Below are positions 31,850 to 40,770 of a DNA stretch of 64,000 nt, piece after piece. Positions within the stretch are counted from its first letter, which is position 1. Every line of letters begins with the position of its first letter. The position numbers were made by a program, and so were the translations under genes. Source of the DNA: Nocardia cyriacigeorgica GUH-2 (GTDB lineage Bacteria; Actinomycetota; Actinomycetes; Mycobacteriales; Mycobacteriaceae); NCBI RefSeq assembly GCF_000284035.1, contig NC_016887.1, positions 4,092,001 to 4,156,000 on the forward strand, written 5' to 3'. Under the pieces are notes generated by a model. The model was not told the DNA's origin. It saw only the letters and a list, made by a program, of their open reading frames with translations, and made no database searches.

Positions 31850-34471
31850 TCAGTCCTGCGGCTCCGGCGGCGGCTCGTCCCCACCACCGCGGATCGACCA
31901 CAGCAGCCCTTCCAGCTCATCCGGTTTCACCAGCACATCGCGCGCCTTGGACCCCTCGCTCGGACCCACCACATTGCGGGTCTCCATCAGGTCCATGAGC
32001 CGGCCCGCCTTGGCGAAGCCGACCCGTAGCTTGCGCTGCAGCATCGACGTTGAACCGAACTGTGAGGTCACCACCAGTTCCACCGCCTGCAAGAACAGGT
32101 CCAGGTCGTCGCCGATATCGGGGTCGACGTCCTTCTTCTCCCCCGCCTTCGCCGCGGTGACGCCCTCGGTGTACTCGGGTTCGGCCTGGTTCTTGGTGAA
32201 CTCGACGACCGCGTGGATCTCTTCGTCGCTGATGTAGGCGCCCTGCAAACGGGTTGGCTTGCCCGCGCCCATCGGCAGGAACAGCCCGTCGCCCATACCG
32301 ATCAGCTTCTCCGCGCCGGGCTGGTCCAGGATGACGCGCGAATCGGTGAGCGAGGACGTCGCGAACGCCAGCCGCGACGGCACATTGGTCTTGATCAGGC
32401 CCGTCACCACGTCGACCGACGGACGCTGGGTCGCCAGCACCAGATGAATACCCGCCGCGCGCGCCTTCTGGGTGATCCGCACGATGGCGTCCTCGACGTC
32501 ACGCGGTGCGGTCATCATCAGGTCGGCGAGCTCGTCGACGATGGCCAGGATGTAGGGATAGGGCCGGTAGACGCGTTCGCTGCCCAGCGGCGCGGTGATC
32601 GCGCCCGACTTCACCTTCTTGTTGAAGTCGTCGATATGGCGGACCTTGTTGGCCTGCATGTCCTGATAGCGCTGCTCCATCTCCTCGACCAGCCAGGCCA
32701 GCGCGGCCGCCGCCTTCTTCGGCTGGGTGATGATGGGCGTGATCAGATGCGGAATGCCCTCGTACGGGGTGAGTTCCACCATCTTCGGGTCGATCAGGAT
32801 CATCCTGACCTCCTCCGGGGTGGCCCGCTGCAACAGCGACACCAGCATCGAGTTCACGAAACTCGACTTACCGGAGCCGGTGGAACCGGCCACCAGCAGA
32901 TGCGGCATCTTGGCCAGGTTGGCCGCCAGGAACTCGCCTTCGATGTTCTTTCCGAGGCCGATCACCAGCGGATGGTGATCGTTGCGGGTGGAGGGCGCCT
33001 TGAGCACATCGGCCAGCCGCACCAGTTCGCGATCGGAGTTGGGGACCTCGATGCCGACCGCCGACTTGCCCGGGATCGGGGCGAGCAGGCGCACGTTCTC
33101 CGTGGCCACCGCGTAGGCGATGTTGCGCGCCAGCGCGGTGATCTTCTCGACCTTCACACCCGGGCCGAGCTCGACCTCGTACCGGGTGACCGTCGGCCCG
33201 CGCACGAAACCGGTGACCGCGGCGTCGATCTTGAACTGCACCAGCACCTCGGTGATCGCCTCGATCATCGATTCGTTGGCGGCGCTGCGCTTCTTGGGCG
33301 GCTCGCCATCGGTGAGCAGGCTCATCGGTGGCAGCGTGTAATCGCCCTCGATGACCCGGTCGGCGACGAACTCCGGTTCCTTCGGCGGTGGCGGCGTCTG
33401 ATCGACAACCTTGGCCGGCTTCGGCTTGGCCTTCGGCGCGGCGGCCGGGGGTTCGGCGGCGATCGGCTTGGCATCGCGCAGCGGCGGTTCCCCCAGCGAT
33501 TCGGTGACGGCGTCGGATCCGGCGAACTCGTCGGTCGGATAGTTCTCCTCCGGCGTGCGACCCCGGCGCCGGGATCCACTGCGGGTAAGCGGGAATCCGT
33601 CGGCGTCATAGCCTCCGGAGGCGAATTCGGGGTCGTAGTCGTCGTATTCGTCGCCGCCGCTGGCGGTGCCGAAGTAGTGCCGGAACAGGGCCGGGATCTC
33701 GCGCACCGTGGTGCCGGTGACCAGCAGCACGCCGAAGACGATGGCCAGCAACAGGATCGGCACCGACAACCAAGCCGTCAGCCCGTCGGTGAGCGGTCCG
33801 CCGACCACGAACCCGACGAAACCGGCCGCGCGCGAACGTCCGTGCGCGTCGGTCGGGGCGCCCGCGGCGATATGCCACAGCCCCAGCATCGGCAGCCCGA
33901 CCAGCAGTCCGCCGAGCACCAGCCGGGGCCGGATCTCCGGATGCGGTTCGGTGCGCATCAGGATCACCGCGATACCGGCCGCCACGAACGGCAGCGCCGC
34001 CGACGCCGATCCGGAGACCGCCCGGATCACGTCTTCGACGAAATGCCCGATCGGCCCGCCCGCCGACAGCCACACCGCCGCCGCGATGACGCCGCTGAGG
34101 CCGATCAAGGCCAGCGCGATCCCGTCGCGGCGGTGCCCGTGCTCGATCTCCCCCGCCCGGCTCAGCGTGCGGGTGGTGGCGCCGAGACCGCGCGCCAGCA
34201 TGGTCCAGCCGCCGCTGATCCCGCGCCCGATGACGGCCAGCGGCGCGGTGTCGGACCGGCGGCGCGCCGGACGTCGCGCGGCCGAGGCGCGAACCCGTCC
34301 CGCCGAAGCGCGGCCGCGGGCCGCCGAGGTGCGGCCTCGGGCGGCCGAACCGGTGCGAGTCGCCGAACGAGATGGGTTCGTCGCCGAACGAGTGGAGGCC
34401 GCCGTTGTCCGCCCCCGTGCCGATCCCGCCCGCGCACGTGTCGTAGTGGTGCTGCGGGACTTACCTGCCAT
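31850..34471 (-). CDS. ftsK: DNA translocase FtsK
   Basis: Septal DNA translocase of 873 residues that clears and resolves chromosomes at division. Order: an Arg/Ala/Ser-rich N-terminus of some 85 residues, about four transmembrane helices (residues about 105-270), a Pro/Lys linker, the motor domain with Walker A AGSTGSGKSS near residue 530 and Walker B AIVDELADL near 645, and a C-terminal gamma winged helix (residues about 795-855) that reads polar KOPS-like sites. The linker is short compared with E. coli. Located between the tRNA and rnj. Confidence 0.97.
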   Translation of the reverse strand: MAGKSRSTTTTRARAGSARGRTTAASTRSATNPSRSATRTGSAARGRTSAARGRASAGRVRASAARRPARRRSDTAPLAVIGRGISGGWTMLARGLGATTRTLSRAGEIEHGHRRDGIALALIGLSGVIAAAVWLSAGGPIGHFVEDVIRAVSGSASAALPFVAAGIAVILMRTEPHPEIRPRLVLGGLLVGLPMLGLWHIAAGAPTDAHGRSRAAGFVGFVVGGPLTDGLTAWLSVPILLLAIVFGVLLVTGTTVREIPALFRHYFGTASGGDEYDDYDPEFASGGYDADGFPLTRSGSRRRGRTPEENYPTDEFAGSDAVTESLGEPPLRDAKPIAAEPPAAAPKAKPKPAKVVDQTPPPPKEPEFVADRVIEGDYTLPPMSLLTDGEPPKKRSAANESMIEAITEVLVQFKIDAAVTGFVRGPTVTRYEVELGPGVKVEKITALARNIAYAVATENVRLLAPIPGKSAVGIEVPNSDRELVRLADVLKAPSTRNDHHPLVIGLGKNIEGEFLAANLAKMPHLLVAGSTGSGKSSFVNSMLVSLLQRATPEEVRMILIDPKMVELTPYEGIPHLITPIITQPKKAAAALAWLVEEMEQRYQDMQANKVRHIDDFNKKVKSGAITAPLGSERVYRPYPYILAIVDELADLMMTAPRDVEDAIVRITQKARAAGIHLVLATQRPSVDVVTGLIKTNVPSRLAFATSSLTDSRVILDQPGAEKLIGMGDGLFLPMGAGKPTRLQGAYISDEEIHAVVEFTKNQAEPEYTEGVTAAKAGEKKDVDPDIGDDLDLFLQAVELVVTSQFGSTSMLQRKLRVGFAKAGRLMDLMETRNVVGPSEGSKARDVLVKPDELEGLLWSIRGGGDEPPPEPQD

Positions 34472-34640
34472 GAACTCAGGCTAGCCGTAAACGCACCATC
34501 AGGACCATCCGCAACACTGGTATCGCCTGTAACTTGTGCTGATGAGCGGGGCGAATGCCCAGGTGATGGGGTTCATCATGCCCCGGACCGCGATCCAGGA
34601 CACGCCGACACACCGGCGCCGTCGCGTCTGCGCAGACAGA

Positions 34641-34674
34641 AAACCCGCCGGACGATCAGACATCCGGCGGGTTT
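34641..34674 (-). terminator. Terminator after rnj
   Basis: Twelve-base-pair stem (AAACCCGCCGGA and complement) with a ten-base loop. On the minus strand it ends GGGTTTTCTG, fitting a stop for the dapA-rnj transcript just after the rnj end at 34693. Confidence 0.85.
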
Positions 34675-34692
34675 CGCGGGCGGTGACTCGGC

Positions 34693-36684
34693 TCAGACTC
34701 CGATGACGGTCGGCACGATCATCGGACGACGCCGATAGGTGTCGGCCACCCAGCGCCCGACCACCCGGCGTACGCCCTGGGCGATGCGGTGGGTGTCGGT
34801 GATGCCCTCACCGGCCAGGCGCAGCAGTTCGGATTCGACCAGCTGGGCGGCTTCCGACAGCGCGGTGGGATCGTCGGAGAAGCCGCGACCGCTCAGTTCC
34901 GGCGTGCTGACCGCCTTGCCGGTGGTCTCGTCGATCGCGACGGTGATGGCGATGAAACCGCCCTCACCCAGCACCAGCCGGTCCGACAGGGTCGATTCGC
35001 CGACATCGCCGACCGACAGGCCGTCGACATAGACGTGGCCGACCGGCACCCGGCCGACGATGGAGGCGATGCCGTCGACCAGATCGACCACGACGCCGTC
35101 CTCGGCCAGCACCACCCGGTCCTCGGGCACACCGGTGGCCACCGCGAGCGCGGCATTGGCGCGCAGATGCCGCCATTCACCGTGCACGGGCATCGCATTG
35201 GTGGGCCGCACCGCGTTGTACAGGTACAGCAGCTCACCCGCGGAGGCGTGCCCGGAGACATGCACCTTCGCGCTCTGCTGGGTGATCACCGAGGCGCCGA
35301 GCCGGGCCAGGCCGTTGACGACGGTGAACACCGAGTTCTCGTTGCCCGGGATCAGCGAGGACGCCAGTACCACGAGATCGTCGGCGCGGATATTGATCTG
35401 GCGGTGGTCGCCGCGCGCCATCCGCGACAGCGCCGACAACGGCTCGCCCTGCGAACCGGTGGAGATCAGCACCAGCTTGTCGCTGGGCAGCGTCGCGGCC
35501 TGATCCAGCTCGACCACCAGGCCGTCGGGCACGCTCAGATAGCCGAGGTCCTGCGCGATCTGCATATTGCGGACCATCGACCGGCCCACGAAACAGATGC
35601 GGCGCCCGTACTTCTGGGCGACATCGACCACCTGCTGGATGCGATGCACGTGGCTGGCGAAGGAGGCCACGATGACTCGGCCCTTGGCCTTGCCGATGAC
35701 GGTGTCGAGGACGCCGCCGATCTCACGTTCGGGAGTGACGAAGCCGGGAACCTCGGCATTGGTGGAGTCGACCAGGAACAGGTCCACGCCCTCGTCGCCG
35801 AGCCGGGAGAAACCGGCCAGGTCGGTGAGCCTGCCGTCCAGCGGCAGCTGGTCGAGCTTGATGTCACCGGTGTGGAGCGCGACGCCGGCCGGGGTGCGGA
35901 TGGCGACGGCGATGGCATCGGGGATCGAGTGGTTGACCGCGAAGTACTCGCAGCCGAACGGGCCGTGCGTGGTGTGCTGACCCTCGGTGACCTCCACCAG
36001 CTTCGGATGCTGGCGGTGCTCGCGGCATTTCGCCGCCACCAGGGCGAGGGTGAACTTCGATCCGACGACCGGGATGTCGGGGCGCAGCCGCAGCAGGAAC
36101 GGCACGGCGCCGATGTGGTCCTCGTGGCCGTGGGTGAGCACGACCGCGACCACGTCGTCCATCCGGTTCTCGATGGGACGGAAGTCGGGCAGGATCAGGT
36201 CGACGCCGGGCTGCTGGTCCTCGGGGAACAGCACGCCGCAGTCGACGATGAGCAGCTTGCCGCCGTACTCGAAAACCGTCATGTTGCGGCCGATTTCACC
36301 GATACCGCCGAGCGCGAAGACCCGCAGGCCGTTGCTCGGCGCCTTCGGCGGCGCACCCAGGCGATCCTGCGGCGCGACGGCGGCGCGGGGATCGGGCTGC
36401 GGTGCGGACTGATCGCCGCGGCCACGACCACCTTGACGGGAGCGTCCCTGCTTGCGCTGACGGTCCTGGCCGGTACGCGATTCGGCGGCCTTCGCGGGGG
36501 CAGTGCTCTTCTCCGGCGCCGCCTGCTGCACGGGCGCTGCGGGAGCTTCGGCTTCGCTGGGAGCGGGAGGGGTTGCGGCGGAGGGCTTTTCCGGTGCGGC
36601 GGGGGGCTGCGGCGGACGCGGCGTGGCCGGGCCGGCGCTGCGGCTGGCGGAACGGCGGGGACGACGGCCTAGCGGAGCCGTCAT
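34693..36684 (-). CDS. rnj: Ribonuclease J
   Basis: Metallo-beta-lactamase/beta-CASP RNase J, 663 residues, with both 5'-exo- and endonuclease activity in RNA decay and rRNA maturation. The first 105 residues are a Pro/Ala/Arg-rich extension typical of high-G+C relatives. Then come GGIGEIGRN, the zinc motif HGHEDH near residue 187, and the beta-CASP region with SFASHVHR and STGSQGEP, followed by the VHGEWRH motif. The start overlaps the dapA stop (ATGA), so it is translationally coupled to dapA. Confidence 0.97.
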   Translation of the reverse strand: MTAPLGRRPRRSASRSAGPATPRPPQPPAAPEKPSAATPPAPSEAEAPAAPVQQAAPEKSTAPAKAAESRTGQDRQRKQGRSRQGGRGRGDQSAPQPDPRAAVAPQDRLGAPPKAPSNGLRVFALGGIGEIGRNMTVFEYGGKLLIVDCGVLFPEDQQPGVDLILPDFRPIENRMDDVVAVVLTHGHEDHIGAVPFLLRLRPDIPVVGSKFTLALVAAKCREHRQHPKLVEVTEGQHTTHGPFGCEYFAVNHSIPDAIAVAIRTPAGVALHTGDIKLDQLPLDGRLTDLAGFSRLGDEGVDLFLVDSTNAEVPGFVTPEREIGGVLDTVIGKAKGRVIVASFASHVHRIQQVVDVAQKYGRRICFVGRSMVRNMQIAQDLGYLSVPDGLVVELDQAATLPSDKLVLISTGSQGEPLSALSRMARGDHRQINIRADDLVVLASSLIPGNENSVFTVVNGLARLGASVITQQSAKVHVSGHASAGELLYLYNAVRPTNAMPVHGEWRHLRANAALAVATGVPEDRVVLAEDGVVVDLVDGIASIVGRVPVGHVYVDGLSVGDVGESTLSDRLVLGEGGFIAITVAIDETTGKAVSTPELSGRGFSDDPTALSEAAQLVESELLRLAGEGITDTHRIAQGVRRVVGRWVADTYRRRPMIVPTVIGV

Positions 36685-37604
36685 CCGAGCACTCCCGCCG
36701 CGCGCAGATCGGCGCTGAGCAGGTCGAGCTGATCGGGACCGGGCATGAGCTGCGGCAGCCGCGGCTCGCCGACGTCGAGGCCGAGCAGGCGCAGGCCCGC
36801 CTTCGACATGGCCACACCACCCAGGCGCGCCATGGCGGCGTTCAACGGCACCAGCCCGGCGTTGATCTCACGGGCGCGCACGACGTCACCGGCGGTGTAG
36901 GCGTCGACCAGTTCGCGCAGCCGTTCCGGCACCAGATGTCCGATGACACTGATGAATCCGGTCGCGCCGATCGACAGCCACGGCAGGTTCAGGGTGTCGT
37001 CGCCGGAGTAGAAGTCCAGGCCGGTGGTGGCGATGAGTTCGGCACCGGCGTTGAGATCGCCCTTGGCGTCCTTGACCGCGACGATGCGCGGATGCTCGGC
37101 CAGGCGGCGGATGGTGTCGGAGGCGATCGGCACGATCGAGCGCGGCGGAATGTCGTAGAGGGTCACCGGCAGATCGGTGGCGTCGGCGACCGCGGTGAAG
37201 TGTGCGATCAGGCCTTCCTGGGTGGGCCGCGAGTAGTACGGGGTCACCACCAGCAAACCGTGGGCACCCGCCCGCTGCGCGTTGCGCGCCAGCTCCACCG
37301 AATGCGCGGTGTCATAGGTTCCGGCACCGGCGATCACGGTGGCGCGCGAGCCCACGGCGTCGACGACGGCGCGCAGCAGATCGGCCTTCTCCGATTCGGT
37401 GGTGGTCGGCGATTCACCGGTGGTACCGGAGATCGCGAGCAGGTCGACGCCGCGGTCGACCAGGCGGGCCGCCAGCGCGACGCCGGTGTCGACGTCGAGC
37501 TTGCCCTCGGCACTGAAGGGGGTCACCATCGCGACGCCGACCGTGCCGGAGGCATGCAGCCGACTCGAATCGCCGGCGCTGCCGGGCCCTGGGTGGTTAC
37601 GCAT
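36681..37604 (-). CDS. dapA: 4-hydroxy-tetrahydrodipicolinate synthase DapA
   Basis: Condenses pyruvate with aspartate semialdehyde in DAP/lysine synthesis. The 307-residue TIM-barrel has GTTGESPTTT (residues near 60), a Tyr-rich VVTPYYSRPTQEG block, YDIPPRS, and the Schiff-base Lys in VAVKDAKGD near residue 175. The ATG at 37604 has CGGAGG upstream; the open frame to 37655 is probably leader. It heads the dapA-rnj operon, and the other DAP genes are separate in this genome. Confidence 0.96.
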   Translation of the reverse strand: MRNHPGPGSAGDSSRLHASGTVGVAMVTPFSAEGKLDVDTGVALAARLVDRGVDLLAISGTTGESPTTTESEKADLLRAVVDAVGSRATVIAGAGTYDTAHSVELARNAQRAGAHGLLVVTPYYSRPTQEGLIAHFTAVADATDLPVTLYDIPPRSIVPIASDTIRRLAEHPRIVAVKDAKGDLNAGAELIATTGLDFYSGDDTLNLPWLSIGATGFISVIGHLVPERLRELVDAYTAGDVVRAREINAGLVPLNAAMARLGGVAMSKAGLRLLGLDVGEPRLPQLMPGPDQLDLLSADLRAAGVLG

Positions 37605-37760
37605 GCTGCCGCCTCCGGGCCTGCGCCTCGCACCGCGGTGTCGGCGTCGATTCACCGTTCGTCATGGTCAGAAAGGCTACCCGGTCCGGGACACACCCTC
37701 GACACCCTCGTCGCCGTTCGGCGACCGCGCGGACATGATACCCGTCTCATTACGTCGCGA

Positions 37761-37812
37761 TGACGCCAAATCGTTCCTTGAAAGACATCATCTCTGGCGT
37801 CAGACTGATGTC
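37761..37812. promoter_or_regulatory. Nested dyads before the ribbon-helix-helix gene
   Basis: TGACGCCA (37761-37768) pairs with TGGCGTCA (37795-37802), and GACATCA (37784-37790) pairs with TGATGTC (37806-37812), the latter abutting the ATG. Such dyads suit an autoregulatory site for the RHH protein encoded at 37813. Confidence 0.5.
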
Positions 37813-38376
37813 ATGGATCTGGACAAATACACCGCCCGTTTGCGCGCGGATCTGGTCGCGGCGGCGGCCCTCGGCGATGAGAAGACCCAGGCCACGGCCG
37901 CCGCGCTGGCCGCGGCCGTGGAGAGTTCGACGCGGCTGGTGCTGCTGTCGGCGCTGTCCGATCTGGCCACCGAGGTCAGCACGACGCTGGGCGACCGCAC
38001 CGTGCACGTCTCAGTGGACGGCACCGACGCCACCGTCGACGTCCGCAACAATCCGGCCACCGAATCCGAGCACCCCACCTTCGAGGACATGACCGGCGAT
38101 ATCAGCCGGGTCACCCTGCGGTTGGTGGAGCAGCTGAAGTCGCGCGCCGAGGAGGCGGCGGCACAGAGTGGGCAATCGCTGAACTCGTGGATGTCGGGCG
38201 TGGTGTCGGGCGCGCTGCGCGATCAGATGCGCGGTTATGGCGGATACGGTGGCGGGCCCAAGCGGTACCCGAGTTCGCGCGACAACGCCGGTTCCGGTGA
38301 CGAGTCCCGTGGGTCCGATCGCAACGCAGGCGGTGACAGCCGCGATGCCGACCCCGGCACCGCCAGTTCCGACTGA
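37813..38376 (+). CDS. HicB-like ribbon-helix-helix protein
   Basis: Protein of 187 residues. The N-terminal half is helical and acidic (residues 1-80) with a short strand segment. Residues about 97-137 fit a ribbon-helix-helix DNA-binding fold: SRVTLRLVEQLKSRAEEAA with QSLNSWMSGVVSGALRD after it. The C-terminal 50 residues are Gly/Asp/Ser-rich. No toxin-like gene accompanies it, so it is probably a stand-alone regulator rather than half of a HicAB pair. It is divergent from dapA. Confidence 0.75.
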   Translation: MDLDKYTARLRADLVAAAALGDEKTQATAAALAAAVESSTRLVLLSALSDLATEVSTTLGDRTVHVSVDGTDATVDVRNNPATESEHPTFEDMTGDISRVTLRLVEQLKSRAEEAAAQSGQSLNSWMSGVVSGALRDQMRGYGGYGGGPKRYPSSRDNAGSGDESRGSDRNAGGDSRDADPGTASSD

Positions 38377-38506
38377 CCAGCGGCAGTTCCGACAGACCAC
38401 CACCGCTTGGGCCACGGACCCGGCGGCCGTCGGCTGTCGCTCGCTGTGCCGCACCCGATTCTCGCTGCACCGGCGATGACCTGGGCGGACTCGAGCGCCG
38501 GTCGGG

Positions 38507-39718
38507 TCATCCTGCCGTGCGCAACAGCGGCGCCAGGTCGCCCCGCTCTCCGATGACGACGTCGTCGAGCTCGAGCCAGTCGGCCATCTCCCGCAGGGCC
38601 GTCCACAACGCCTGCGCCGTGTGCGCGTCACAGCGGCCCGGTTCGGCGAAGGCACCGGGCACCAGCAGCCGCCCGGAACCTCGGTCGGCGCGCAGATCGA
38701 CGCGGCCGACTAGCTCGCCGTCGAGCAGGAACGGAAAGACGTAGTACCCGTGTATCCGCTTGGCTTCCGGGGTGTAGATCTCGATCCGGTAGTGGAAGTC
38801 GAAGAGGCGTTCGGTGCGGGCACGGAAGAAGATCAACGGGTCGAACGGGCACAGCAGGGCGGCGCCGGCGATCCGGCGCGGCGTGGCGGCCCCGGCGCGC
38901 AGATAGGCCGGTGCCGCCCAGTCGGCGACCTGCACCGGGATCAGTTCGCCCGCGTCCACCAGCTCGGCGATCGCGGGTTTGGTCTGCGCGCTGGAGAGCC
39001 GGTAGTAGTCGCGCAGGTCGGGCTCGGTGGCGACGCCCAGCGCGGTGGCCGCGCGCAGCACGAGTTCGCGCACGGCCTCGTCTTCGGGGACCGATCGCGC
39101 GAACACCTCGGCCGGCAGGACCCGCTCGGCGAGGTCGTAGTGACGGGTGAAGCCGACCCGTCGTCTCACCGAGAGCTCCCCGGCGGCGAAGAGCTGCTCG
39201 CAGATCACCTTGGTATCGCTGAGGTTCCACCACGATCCCGGCGGACGCGGCTTGTCCAGTTCCAGATGACGTTCCACCTCACCGGCACTGGCCGCGCCGA
39301 CCTCGGTGATGACGTCGAGAATGTCTTTGCCGAGCGTGGGATTGCGTTCGACGACCGCACGCGCCCCTCCCCAGCGTCCGTGCCGGTAGCGCTGCATGCG
39401 CCAGCGCATCAGCGGCCAGTCCTCGACCGGGATCAGTGCCGCCTCGTGCGCCCAGTACTCCACCAGGGCGCGGGGCCTGCGGGTGCCCGCATGCCAGGAC
39501 GCCTCGTCCAGCAAGCCGCGATCGTAGGCGCCGATGCGGCTGAACACGGGTGCGTAATGCGCGCGGACCACGGCGGAGACCGAATCCAATTGCAGCAGTT
39601 GGGTTCTGTCCAGCGCGGCGAGGATCGTCCGCCTGGTCGCCTTGGCGGGCTTCGCCTTGCCGAAGCCCTGCGCCGCCAGCGCCGTCCGCCGCGCCGCCGC
39701 CGCACTCATCGTCCGCAT
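38507..39718 (-). CDS. YcaQ-like winged-helix DNA glycosylase
   Basis: Protein of about 403 residues of the HTH_42 family, of which E. coli YcaQ unhooks DNA interstrand cross-links. The family motif QLDSVSAV, in which the Gln and Asp are catalytic in YcaQ, is present near residue 44. Three winged-helix modules follow, then a beta-rich C-terminal part (LCPFDPLIFFRARTERLFDF). The start near MRTMSAAAARR agrees with homologues; a GTG at 39748 is possible. Likely a repair enzyme for alkylation cross-links. Confidence 0.85.
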   Translation of the reverse strand: MRTMSAAAARRTALAAQGFGKAKPAKATRRTILAALDRTQLLQLDSVSAVVRAHYAPVFSRIGAYDRGLLDEASWHAGTRRPRALVEYWAHEAALIPVEDWPLMRWRMQRYRHGRWGGARAVVERNPTLGKDILDVITEVGAASAGEVERHLELDKPRPPGSWWNLSDTKVICEQLFAAGELSVRRRVGFTRHYDLAERVLPAEVFARSVPEDEAVRELVLRAATALGVATEPDLRDYYRLSSAQTKPAIAELVDAGELIPVQVADWAAPAYLRAGAATPRRIAGAALLCPFDPLIFFRARTERLFDFHYRIEIYTPEAKRIHGYYVFPFLLDGELVGRVDLRADRGSGRLLVPGAFAEPGRCDAHTAQALWTALREMADWLELDDVVIGERGDLAPLLRTAG

Positions 39719-39750
39719 ACGCCGCACTTTGCCATGGGGGTACGACACAT

Positions 39751-40770
39751 TCAGGTGGAGACGGCGACCTCACCCGCGAGGTCGATCTCGGTGCGCCGGT
39801 CCTGCTCCGGCGCATGGGCCAGCACCGTCGCCAGGATGCGGCGACCGGTCGGCAGGATGCGCACGGTGACCGAGCCCGCGTTGGCCGCGTCGAGTTCCTT
39901 GATGGCCGCCTCGATGACGCGGCGCCGCACCGCGGGCGGTACGCCGTCGAATCCGCCGTCATCGAGTAGCACCACCTCGACGCCGCGGGCGCGCGCACCA
40001 CGAGCGGCGCTGTTGAGTTCGTCGGTGGCCAGGTGCGGGGCGCGCAGACCGTCGCGGAGTTCGGCCTCGAGCAGCCGGCACTGTTCGCGCTCGTAGGCGC
40101 TGAGTTCCACGCCGTCGGCGATGCGTTCCAGGATCGGGCGCGCCACCTTGTCCAGCCGCGCCAGCTGACGATCGCGCTCACCGTTCTCGGCGGCCATGGT
40201 GGCCTCCGCGGCCGCACGCATGGTGGCCTCCTCGCGCAGCAGGCGCAGCGAGCGCTGGGTGGGCCGCATGATCAGCGCGCACACCGACACACCCGCGACG
40301 GTGGCGACCGGCACGATCGAGCCGACGATCACCCCCGCCGACAGCCCGGCCACCGCGCCCACCACCGCGACCACCACGGCGACACTCGCGACACCGAGCC
40401 ACGCGGCACCCATCCGCCCGCGCAGCACCAGCACCGCCAGCACATACGACGACGCGAAGGCCGTCCACACCTGACTCGACGCGTACTCCTGCACATCGAA
40501 GGTGGTCAACGCGGTGGCCAGTGGACCGGCGACCACGAGGTAGGCGGTCGCGGGCTTGGGCAGCGGTTCCTCCGGCACCATCAGCACCACGACACCGGCC
40601 ACCACCAGCAGCACCAGCGCGGCCGTGGCCGGCACGGGTGAGGCCTCGGTGAAGTTGCGCACCATGTACAGCACGATGGTCAGTTCCAGGATGGCCAGGA
40701 ACAGCCAGCCCGCGGCCCCGCGCAGGCCCAGCAGATCGCGCAAGCCGAAATCGGCGCTCGTGTCAGCCAT
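39751..40770 (-). CDS. Membrane protein with degenerate histidine-kinase-like C-terminus
   Basis: Protein of 339 residues. About six transmembrane helices (residues 20-175) are followed by a soluble region with the layout of a kinase dimerisation helix (REEATMRAAAEATMAAENGE) and an alpha/beta domain (VEVVLLDDGGFDGVPPAVRRRVIEAAIKEL). It lacks a clear phospho-His and the N and G boxes, so it is unlikely to be an active kinase. The ATG overlaps the upstream kinase stop by eight bases. It may be a co-sensor or partner of the two-component system. Confidence 0.7.
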   Translation of the reverse strand: MADTSADFGLRDLLGLRGAAGWLFLAILELTIVLYMVRNFTEASPVPATAALVLLVVAGVVVLMVPEEPLPKPATAYLVVAGPLATALTTFDVQEYASSQVWTAFASSYVLAVLVLRGRMGAAWLGVASVAVVVAVVGAVAGLSAGVIVGSIVPVATVAGVSVCALIMRPTQRSLRLLREEATMRAAAEATMAAENGERDRQLARLDKVARPILERIADGVELSAYEREQCRLLEAELRDGLRAPHLATDELNSAARGARARGVEVVLLDDGGFDGVPPAVRRRVIEAAIKELDAANAGSVTVRILPTGRRILATVLAHAPEQDRRTEIDLAGEVAVST

